6,825 nucleotides of DNA, from NCBI GenBank assembly GCA_964463325.1, contig CAYXBY010000080.1, positions 1 through 6,825 on the forward strand. Reading direction: 5' to 3'. Each line of letters starts with the position of its first letter. The stretch's first letter is position 1. Both the position numbers and the translations under genes were made by a program. Positions 1-5,600 of this stretch are shown here, one piece after another. Source of the DNA: UMGS1002 sp964463325. Lineage in GTDB: Bacteria > Bacillota > Clostridia > Oscillospirales > CAG-272. Under the pieces are notes generated by a model. The model saw nothing but the letters and a program-made list of their open reading frames with translations, had not been told where the DNA came from and searched no databases.

Positions 1-305
1 GCTTCAGCCGTGACGACGCCGGCAAGTTCCTGCCCGCATACTATGCCAACAAGATCTACGAGTCCGATCCCTTCGCTCGCCTCGACCAGGTTGGTGTTGG
101 TAAGCTGATGAAGATGGCTGTCGAGATGGGTCACGAGACTCGTCCCACCATTCACTGCGGCATCTGCGGTGAGCATGGCGGTGACCCGTCCTCCATCGAG
201 TTCTGCCACAAGATCGGCCTTGACTATGTTTCCTGCTCGCCCTTCCGCGTGCCGATCGCACGTCTGGCAGCTGCACAGGCTAACATCAGCAACCCGAGAA
301 ACTAA
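1..305 (+). CDS. ppdK: Pyruvate phosphate dikinase, C-terminal end (5'-truncated by window)
   Basis: The visible 100 residues (first full codon at 3, TAA at 303-305) are the end of the PEP/pyruvate-binding TIM-barrel domain of pyruvate phosphate dikinase. This cytosolic enzyme interconverts pyruvate + ATP + Pi with phosphoenolpyruvate + AMP + PPi, and in clostridia it works in PPi-linked glycolysis or gluconeogenesis. Diagnostic stretches are FSRDDAGKFLPAYY, YESDPFARLDQVGVG, CGICGEHGGDPSS and YVSCSPFRVPIARLAAAQA. The Cys of GICGEHGG (residue 55 of this fragment) lies where the catalytic acid/base Cys831 of the Clostridium symbiosum enzyme is expected, and the distance to the C terminus is nearly the same. 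The family is about 875 residues long, so roughly 88% lies upstream of the window. The gene ends just before a strong terminator, so it is the last gene of its transcript. PEP synthase and enzyme I of the PTS share the fold but not this exact tail. The identification is firm. Confidence 0.97.
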   Translation, partial: FSRDDAGKFLPAYYANKIYESDPFARLDQVGVGKLMKMAVEMGHETRPTIHCGICGEHGGDPSSIEFCHKIGLDYVSCSPFRVPIARLAAAQANISNPRN

Positions 306-320
306 TATAGCGCTGAAAAT

Positions 321-356
321 AAGCCCTGCGGAAGCAATTCCGCAGGGCTTTTGTTG
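321..356 (+). terminator. Intrinsic terminator of ppdK, probably bidirectional
   Basis: A perfect 13-bp stem (321-333 with 338-350) closes a GCAA loop of the GNRA type. On the plus strand it is followed by TTTTGTTGCTTTT, so it should stop the ppdK transcript 16 bases after its stop codon. Read on the minus strand, the same hairpin is followed by ATTTTC and lies 61 bases past the stop of the converging glucosaminidase gene. I see no better minus-strand terminator between 306 and 410, so it may serve both genes. Its use in the minus direction is an inference. Confidence 0.93.
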
Positions 357-410
357 CTTTTCAGCTCCGTTTCAAAGACGGCGCAGGTCGTTTTGTGTTG
401 TGCCAGGTGG

Positions 411-2807
411 TCAATTCGCCGCTGCTTGGAGCAGCGCCAGCTCGGCGGCTGAGTATCGCGGGGCCCCAACGGCCGCCGCGGCCGCCCACACCTGCGAGAC
501 GCTGCGACAGGAGCGCGCGGGGGCGTAGTCGGCGCAGATGTATGCTGTCGTGGAATCGGCGTAGGTCACCTTGACATAGCAGGTCGCCGCGTACATGAGC
601 TCACGGGCGTCGGGCGCGATGGGGTCGGTGTCGCCGCTGAAGGAGTAATAGCCGCCGCGCGTGGCTGTCTGGCGCCAGTCAACGGTTACGGTCTGCTTAT
701 ATTGCACCGACAGGTGCCTCAGCTCGTCGGGAGTCAGCGAGTTCAGTCCGCTCGCCGGCACAGAACAAATTATCAGCCCGCAGTTGACTCTCCCCGCGCT
801 CAGCTCGCGCAGCCGTTCGTAGCCGTCATAGCCGACGATACCGTGAAAGCGCAGCGCCGATGTCTCAGATATCTTGGCCGACGCGCCCGGTCGCATGCCA
901 AGGCAGACGTACAGCGGCTCGACCGTCGTGTCGCGGGCCACACGCAGCCGCGCCCCCGCCGGCATCAGCTGCTCGTTGCCGCCCGCCGGCTCGGCTGTGT
1001 TGACCGACACCACCCAGCCGACAAAATAATTCTTCATGCCAGGCGCGTCGCACCCGGGAGCATCGCTCGCCGACGGCGCGTCAGGCAGCGTCAGAACGGC
1101 GCCCTCCTCAAGCAGCAGCGTCGTGTTGCTGTCGTTGCCCTTGAGCGTTACCGTCACGCCGCCCTCGATCACGTTTACGTTCAGCTCAGCGATGAGGTAA
1201 TAGCGGCAGCTGTTGCGCGAGGTGTTGGTCGTCTCAAAGCCGACGCGCCCGCGCACGGCAACTGAAAACTCACCCACCCCCAGCTTGGAGGTGTCAATAT
1301 TGGCATCGAAGGTATTGGGCACGCCCGCAGCGCCGCAGCCGGCGAAGCGACTGTCCTCAATTTTTAGCGCCGCGTCGTGACTGCTCTGCATTGGCTGCCA
1401 GACGTCGCCGCTGACGCTGTATTCAAACGCCTCGGGCAGACAGCTGTGCAGCGAGGTGCCGTGCAGCGTCAGACCGCCGCGCTCGGTGCAGCTGGTGGTG
1501 AGGCTGATATAGCCATCGGTCGCCTGCTTGGTGGTGGTGCCGATGGTGAGACTGCTCGACGAGTGATATTTTGTGGTCGATATGGCATACATCTCGCAGC
1601 GGCCGCTCGCCGGGTCGGGGCATGACTCCGGCATGCCGGAATATACCGGTATTACAAAGCGGAAGGGGCAATCGAGGCAGTCATTGCCCGCCAACGAGAC
1701 ATAATTGTTTCTCGCCTCGCTGAGCGCTCCGCCGATATTCTGCATGTACTGTCCCCAGAAGTTGCGTGAGCCGCCGGAGGACGACTTTGAACGGTTATCG
1801 ACGTTCCACTTTTGCAGATACAGCGTGTTCTGATAATTATTTATGTAGGATTTCGCCAGCCGGTGCGCACCGCCGTATATCGACTTCCAGCGCGTGTCCC
1901 AGGAGGGCGAGCCGCCCCATTTGGCGGCCATGTCGGCGGTGCCGGTGCGCGCCTCCTTGAGCGCACCCAGCAGCACGGCAAAGCGCCCCGTCCCGGCGGC
2001 GTTGATGTTGTAAAAATTATAAAGCCCGTTGTAGCCCTTGAGCTCCTCCTCGGTGTGCCCCGAGGCAGGCGCGTAGACTATGCCGCCGTTCTCGGTTTGA
2101 ATGTGCTCGGAATAGTAATACCACAGCTTGTCGCCGCCGAGGCCGCTTATCTGCGACGCCGTCCCGGCCTTGCCCTGTTCCATCCGCGCCCGCGAGGCCA
2201 GATGGACGGGACTCAGCCCCAGCTCACGCCCCACCTCATAAAAATATTCGGCGTAGGTCTTACCGTTTTCGAGCCGCGCGCCCGACATAAAGGTGTCTAC
2301 CAGCGCACTCTCGACCTGTGAAAGCGTGCAGGCCTCGTTGAAGCGCAGATCCTCAAACTGAAAAATATCCTTTTCGTTGAGGAAATTGCGCGGATCCATT
2401 AAATATTCGACTGCCGCCGTCGAGGCCTGATACCAGCCGGTGTCGTACAGCTCGGTGTTAGTCGGGTGGCGGTAGGCGGAAAAGGCGCTGCTCTTGGAGA
2501 CGAGCGAGCGCTTGGGGTTGTCCTCTGTCTCCATTTTGATGCAATAGTCCCATGTGTACTTGGAATTGAGCCGGGTCACCATGAGCGGCTCAAAGCTCCA
2601 GCTGGGGTGCAGCAGGTGCAGCTCGTACAGGTCGTCAACATACGACTCGGGAAAGCCCAGCCAGCGCAGGTAATCGCGGTAGTCGTCAGGCGCGGGCTCT
2701 GATGCCAAAACGGTCGTCGCCAACAGCGGAATGGTCGAGAGCAGCATGATCATGGCTAAAAAAATCGATATTGCGGCTGTGAGGCAGCCGAGGCGTCTTT
2801 CTTGCAT
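411..2807 (-). CDS. Exported glucosaminidase-type peptidoglycan hydrolase with InlB-like repeat and clostridial C-terminal module
   Basis: This 798-residue protein is probably an endo-beta-N-acetylglucosaminidase (GH73-like) that cuts peptidoglycan glycan strands outside the cell. Residues 1-35 form a signal peptide with likely cleavage after VLA-35. Residues about 50-392 match the clostridial glucosaminidase layout: FPESYVDDLYELHLLHPSWSF (52-72), TGWYQASTAAVEYLMDPRNFLN (123-144) with IFQFE (148-152), LASRARMEQGKAG (203-215) with Glu210 as the likely catalytic acid, the YNFYNINA segment, and FRFVIPVYSGMP (382-393). Residues 393-545 are an unassigned, probably all-beta and Cys-containing region. 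Residues about 550-634 resemble an InlB-like (Flg_new) repeat with a VGW core. Residues about 640-798 (GASAKISETSALRFHG...) look like a recurring module of clostridial surface proteins whose function I cannot name. There is no LPXTG or C-terminal membrane segment, so retention on the wall would be non-covalent. The mature protein has 17 Cys. The ATG at 2807 is supported by an AGGGAG ribosome site six bases upstream. The hydrolase call is firm; the exact bond cut is inferred. Confidence 0.9.
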   Translation of the reverse strand: MQERRLGCLTAAISIFLAMIMLLSTIPLLATTVLASEPAPDDYRDYLRWLGFPESYVDDLYELHLLHPSWSFEPLMVTRLNSKYTWDYCIKMETEDNPKRSLVSKSSAFSAYRHPTNTELYDTGWYQASTAAVEYLMDPRNFLNEKDIFQFEDLRFNEACTLSQVESALVDTFMSGARLENGKTYAEYFYEVGRELGLSPVHLASRARMEQGKAGTASQISGLGGDKLWYYYSEHIQTENGGIVYAPASGHTEEELKGYNGLYNFYNINAAGTGRFAVLLGALKEARTGTADMAAKWGGSPSWDTRWKSIYGGAHRLAKSYINNYQNTLYLQKWNVDNRSKSSSGGSRNFWGQYMQNIGGALSEARNNYVSLAGNDCLDCPFRFVIPVYSGMPESCPDPASGRCEMYAISTTKYHSSSSLTIGTTTKQATDGYISLTTSCTERGGLTLHGTSLHSCLPEAFEYSVSGDVWQPMQSSHDAALKIEDSRFAGCGAAGVPNTFDANIDTSKLGVGEFSVAVRGRVGFETTNTSRNSCRYYLIAELNVNVIEGGVTVTLKGNDSNTTLLLEEGAVLTLPDAPSASDAPGCDAPGMKNYFVGWVVSVNTAEPAGGNEQLMPAGARLRVARDTTVEPLYVCLGMRPGASAKISETSALRFHGIVGYDGYERLRELSAGRVNCGLIICSVPASGLNSLTPDELRHLSVQYKQTVTVDWRQTATRGGYYSFSGDTDPIAPDARELMYAATCYVKVTYADSTTAYICADYAPARSCRSVSQVWAAAAAVGAPRYSAAELALLQAAAN

Positions 2808-2813
2808 TTTTGT

Positions 2814-2819
2814 CTCCCT
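2814..2819 (-). promoter_or_regulatory. Ribosome binding site of the glucosaminidase gene
   Basis: On the minus strand AGGGAG lies six bases before the ATG at 2807. The signal peptide follows immediately, which supports this start. Confidence 0.8.
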
Positions 2820-2890
2820 CTCACGGCTGAAGGCCTTATTTATCCAGCGCGACGATAATACCCCATCAGGGCATGAAATGTTTTCATATC

Positions 2891-2919
2891 ATTGTACCAT
2901 ATTCACAAACTGGTTGCAA
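2891..2919 (-). promoter_or_regulatory. Leftward promoter for the glucosaminidase gene (sigma-A type, extended -10)
   Basis: On the minus strand a TTGCAA -35 (2914-2919) is separated by 17 bases from a TACAAT -10 (2891-2896). TGG directly before the -10 gives a TGn extended -10. Transcription would start near 2884, leaving a leader of about 77 bases before the ATG. I see only weak hairpins in that leader and no recognisable riboswitch. Confidence 0.75.
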
Positions 2920-2948
2920 TAGGCAGCGCGGTTTTTTTTGAAAATCTA
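2920..2948. promoter_or_regulatory. Spacer between divergent promoters with T8 tract
   Basis: Only 29 bases separate the -35 boxes of the leftward and rightward promoters. The stretch includes an uninterrupted run of eight T (2932-2939) followed by GAAAA. Such A/T tracts next to -35 boxes can act as UP elements for the RNA polymerase alpha subunit. They can also slip in length. Either role is an inference from position and composition. Confidence 0.4.
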
Positions 2949-2978
2949 TTTACAAATGGCATGTATATGTGGTATAAT
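2949..2978 (+). promoter_or_regulatory. Rightward promoter for the CHAP hydrolase gene (sigma-A type, extended -10)
   Basis: A TTTACA -35 (2949-2954) is followed after 18 bases by a perfect TATAAT -10 (2973-2978), preceded by TGG to form an extended -10. Transcription would start near 2984-2986, giving a leader of about 73 bases. A promoter inside the longer open frame that begins at 2938 is one reason to place the protein start at 3058. Confidence 0.82.
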
Positions 2979-2983
2979 TTTGT

Positions 2984-3009
2984 TATTGACTGACCGCTAT
3001 TTGTCAATA
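2984..3009. repeat. Inverted repeat at the rightward transcription start (possible operator)
   Basis: TATTGAC (2984-2990) and GTCAATA (3003-3009) form perfect 7-bp arms around a 12-base centre. The left arm sits on the predicted start site of the CHAP gene, a position where a bound repressor could block transcription. In RNA it would be a weak, AT-rich hairpin, so a DNA operator is more plausible than an RNA element. No regulator is encoded in the window. Confidence 0.4.
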
Positions 3010-3044
3010 TCTATGTATACAAATTCAAAACCAACACATAATAT

Positions 3045-3048
3045 GGAG
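3045..3048 (+). promoter_or_regulatory. Ribosome binding site that fixes the CHAP gene start
   Basis: GGAG lies nine bases before the ATG at 3058. An in-frame ATG at 3043 overlaps this site and has no ribosome site of its own. The codons upstream of 3043 lie in the promoter and leader. The start at 3058 also gives a clean signal peptide. Confidence 0.8.
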
Positions 3049-3057
3049 AAACGGAAA

Positions 3058-5442
3058 ATGAAGCTATGTAAGAAATTGCTGCTGCTTAGTATGGTAATGC
3101 TGCTGGTCATTGCGGCGCTGCCGCTGACCGCCACCGCCCTCGAGCCGGTGCACAAGGTGTCGGAGCCTTACCTTACCAGCCAGTATTATGCCCGCCTAAA
3201 ATCGCTGACGCTGACAGGCGACCAGCCGACAGACGTAGTGCTCGTCGCGCTCTCGCAGCTGGGCTATCACGAGGGCGATAGTGATGCCGATATGCACGGC
3301 GGCAACATGTCAGGCGATAATGATTTTGTTGAATACAACCGCCTTTACGGCAAGGTCGATAACAACCAGGGCAACGGAGTCAGCTACGGCTATTATTGGT
3401 GCTGCGCCTTCGCAACCTGGTGCGTCAAGACCGCCGGCGTGCCGACCTCAGTCGTCAAAACCGAGATAAGCTGCCGCCGCCTCATACAGTGGATGAACGA
3501 AAAATCCAACGCCGCCGTCTACCACCCCTGCACTGAAAAATACACCCCCAAGACCGGTGACCTTATCTTCTTCAACAGCAAAACCGTTGACGACAAAACG
3601 CAGTCCTCGCACATCGGTATTGTAATGTGCGTCCAGGGTGACCGGGTGTATACCATCGAGGGCAACACCAGTGTTCAGGAAGGTCTCGAGGCCAACGGCG
3701 AATATGTCTGCGTCAAGAGCTATTCGCTGACCAATGATTACATAGTCGGCTTCGGTGAGCCCGCCTACACGCGCGACGCCTCGGTGGCCATCGATTTTAC
3801 CAAAAATCGCACCGGCACGCAGTTCATCACGGCCTCGTCGCTTAACGTGCGTTCTGGCGCCGGCACCGACAACGAAATCATCGGCGGGCTGAAATATGGT
3901 GACCTTGTCACCGTCTCCGAAATTTCGGCTAACGGCTGGGGCAAGATAAAGCACAACGGCCAGGACGGCTGGATCTCGCTTTCCTACGCGCAATACATCC
4001 CCACCGCCCGCTACACCATCAGCTTTGATACCGGCAATAGTAAGACCGTTATCCCCTCACAGCCCAAGTCCGACGGCGTCGCCACGACGCTCACGGGCGA
4101 AACGCCTACACTCGCAGGCTACAATTTTGTCGGCTGGTCGACCAAAAAGGGCGCCACAAAGGCGGATTACCTGGCCGGCGACAGCTACGCCATCGACGGC
4201 GACACCACGCTTTACGCCGTTTGGACGGAGGGCGAGTTCAAGGTCAGCTTTTACGTCGGCGAGGTGCCGCTGAGCTCGGGCTTCTACCCGCATAACGGCG
4301 CCGTCCCGCTGCCCACCGCACCCACCAAGGACGCCGATAATTATTTCACCTACACCTTTGCCGGCTGGGATACCAACGGCGACGGCAAGGTTGACGTCAA
4401 GCCCGACGGCCGCCTGATCGCCGACAACGACATCACCTGCCGCGCGGTATTTGAGAACAAATATATCAACTACACCGTCACCTTTGTGGGCTACGACGGC
4501 GCGGTGCTGTCCAAGACCAGCTATCATTACGGCGACCTCATTAAGGTGCCGACAGTGCCCGACGTCATCGCGGGGCAGTATCGTCACGTTTTCACAGGCT
4601 GGGACACTGAGCCCGCCAAAAAGACGACTGCCAGCGTCACCTACACTGCGCAGTATAAAAAGGAAGAAGCCAAATATACCGTTAAATTCGTCGACGGCGA
4701 CGGCAAAATAATGACCGAGACCGAATATCGCTACGGCGACCTCGTCAATGTTCCCGAGTCCACGCCTACAAAGTCCGCCGACGCAACCTACACCTACACC
4801 TTCACCGAGTGGGATAAGCCCCTCGGCATGGTGACCGAGGACACAATCTTCACGGCCAAATTCACGGGCACGTATATCGATTACACCGTCAAGTTCCTTA
4901 GCCATGACGGCCGCGAGCTGCAAAGCAAAACGTATCACTACGGTGATATCCCTGCCCCCGACGCGACGCTCGACACCACCCGCGAGTCAGATGATATGTA
5001 CGATTACACATTTACCGGTTGGGATAGCAAGCTGACCGCCGTCACCGGCGACGCCAGCTATACCGCGCAGTATGACGCGGTCAAGCGCGTATACACTGTC
5101 ACCTTCTTTGACGCTGACGGCGTGGTCTGCAAGACCTTTGAGCTGGGCTGGGGCGACACGATCGAGCAGCCCACCGCACCCGAGCGCGAGGGCTACGCCT
5201 TTGCAGGCTGGTCACCCGAGTTCGCTGATGGCACTACCGTGAATGGCAATATGCAGTTCACTGCGACCTACACAAAGCAGGCAGCAACCACCCCCACAAC
5301 CACCACTGCAACCCCCGGCGGGCAGCAGGGCGGCTCTGACGGTGGCATTTCAGCCGGACTGATCATCTCGCTGGTAGCAGTATTCCTGCTGGCCGCTGCA
5401 TTTGTGGCATTCATCATCGTGCGCCGCACGAACAGAAAATAA
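3058..5442 (+). CDS. Membrane-anchored CHAP-domain peptidoglycan hydrolase with SH3b and six InlB-like repeats
   Basis: This 794-residue protein is probably an amidase or endopeptidase acting on the peptidoglycan stem peptide at the outer cell surface. Residues 1-27 are a signal peptide (ATA-27 cleavage). Residues about 55-235 form a CHAP (NlpC/P60-like) domain with VALSQLGYHEGD, then YYWCCAFATWC (likely nucleophile Cys115), SSHIGIV (His185) and YTIEGN (Glu201/Asn203). Residues 257-314 are a bacterial SH3 domain (LNVRSGAGTDNEIIGGLKYGD), likely for wall binding. Six diverged InlB-like (Flg_new) beta-repeats follow at about 318-389, 394-466, 471-535, 539-604, 608-673 and 678-738, each with a [GE]-W core. 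Repeats 3-5 share Y-[HR]-YGD. A Thr/Pro/Gly linker (742-763) leads to one membrane helix (766-788) and the basic tail RRTNRK, so the protein is anchored by its C terminus rather than by sortase. The mature part has nine Cys. It is divergent from the glucosaminidase and probably monocistronic. The domain calls are firm; the bond cut is inferred. Confidence 0.92.
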   Translation: MKLCKKLLLLSMVMLLVIAALPLTATALEPVHKVSEPYLTSQYYARLKSLTLTGDQPTDVVLVALSQLGYHEGDSDADMHGGNMSGDNDFVEYNRLYGKVDNNQGNGVSYGYYWCCAFATWCVKTAGVPTSVVKTEISCRRLIQWMNEKSNAAVYHPCTEKYTPKTGDLIFFNSKTVDDKTQSSHIGIVMCVQGDRVYTIEGNTSVQEGLEANGEYVCVKSYSLTNDYIVGFGEPAYTRDASVAIDFTKNRTGTQFITASSLNVRSGAGTDNEIIGGLKYGDLVTVSEISANGWGKIKHNGQDGWISLSYAQYIPTARYTISFDTGNSKTVIPSQPKSDGVATTLTGETPTLAGYNFVGWSTKKGATKADYLAGDSYAIDGDTTLYAVWTEGEFKVSFYVGEVPLSSGFYPHNGAVPLPTAPTKDADNYFTYTFAGWDTNGDGKVDVKPDGRLIADNDITCRAVFENKYINYTVTFVGYDGAVLSKTSYHYGDLIKVPTVPDVIAGQYRHVFTGWDTEPAKKTTASVTYTAQYKKEEAKYTVKFVDGDGKIMTETEYRYGDLVNVPESTPTKSADATYTYTFTEWDKPLGMVTEDTIFTAKFTGTYIDYTVKFLSHDGRELQSKTYHYGDIPAPDATLDTTRESDDMYDYTFTGWDSKLTAVTGDASYTAQYDAVKRVYTVTFFDADGVVCKTFELGWGDTIEQPTAPEREGYAFAGWSPEFADGTTVNGNMQFTATYTKQAATTPTTTTATPGGQQGGSDGGISAGLIISLVAVFLLAAAFVAFIIVRRTNRK

Positions 5443-5449
5443 AGCCTGA

Positions 5450-5500
5450 CTACAAGCGCTACAAGCGCTACAGGCGCTACAGGCGCTACAGGCGCTACAG
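5450..5500. repeat. 9-bp tandem repeat (CTACARGCG, about 5.7 copies)
   Basis: The unit CTACA[A/G]GCG is repeated head to tail: two copies with A (5450-5467), three with G (5468-5494), then a partial copy. It lies between the CHAP stop codon and its terminator. Unit length is a multiple of three and all frames are open. In the frame of the CHAP gene it would read Thr-Ser-Ala or Thr-Gly-Ala units ending at a TAA at 5503-5505. The neat copies suggest recent expansion by slippage. The array is too short and lacks the spacers of a CRISPR. Confidence 0.9.
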
Positions 5501-5510
5501 AATAATGAAA

Positions 5511-5543
5511 GCCGCGTGACGGACTCCGTCGCGCGGCCTTTTC
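5511..5543 (+). terminator. Intrinsic terminator of the CHAP gene
   Basis: A 12-bp GC-rich stem (5511-5522 with 5526-5537, one G-U pair) with an ACT loop is followed by CTTTTC. It lies 68 bases past the CHAP stop codon, just after the tandem repeat. Confidence 0.88.
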
Positions 5544-5556
5544 TGCGCACCCGGCG

Positions 5557-5584
5557 CAAAAAGGGCAGGCCTTGCGGCCTGCCC
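5557..5584 (-). terminator. Intrinsic terminator of the TasA-like gene
   Basis: On the minus strand a perfect 9-bp stem (5576-5584 with 5563-5571) closes a GCAA loop and is followed by TTTTTGC. It starts 16 bases past the stop of the leftward gene. Together with the plus-strand terminator at 5511-5543 it isolates the two converging transcripts. Confidence 0.9.
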
Positions 5585-5600
5585 ATGTGGATGTATTAAA

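Noticed and set aside
702..1265. Plus-strand open frame of 187 codons opposite the glucosaminidase
   Set aside because: It is Arg/Ala/His-rich antisense product with no known motif, in a region clearly coding on the minus strand.
1812..2321. Plus-strand open frame of 169 codons opposite the glucosaminidase catalytic region
   Set aside because: It is antisense to the best-conserved part of the hydrolase, without a supporting ribosome site or domain.
2986..3017. Second rightward promoter (TTGACT with TATGTA)
   Set aside because: The spacing is 20 bases and a much better promoter lies directly upstream.
2938..3057. Upstream extension of the CHAP protein (start at TTG 2938 or ATG 3043)
   Set aside because: The extension contains the TTTACA/TATAAT promoter and start site, and the 3043 ATG overlaps the GGAG site. 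The start at 3058 has proper spacing and begins the signal peptide.
2808..3057. Invertible promoter segment
   Set aside because: The only clear inverted repeat has 7-bp arms 12 bases apart and does not flank either promoter.
3448..3993. Minus-strand open frame of 181 codons inside the CHAP gene
   Set aside because: It lies opposite the CHAP and SH3b coding region, has no ribosome site or recognisable domain, and its low-complexity Val/Gly/Ala/Asp content is typical of antisense frames in GC-rich genes.
4057..4938. Minus-strand open frame of 293 codons opposite the repeats of the CHAP gene
   Set aside because: It is long but antisense to a clear repeat domain. It is open because of GC-rich third-position bias and shows no domain of its own.
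5450..5500. CRISPR-like array
   Set aside because: The units are 9 bp, head to tail, with no spacers.
5350..5586. Minus-strand open frame of 78 codons with Cys-Ser-Ala repeats
   Set aside because: It is produced by the 9-bp tandem repeat and runs through two terminator hairpins and the end of the CHAP gene.
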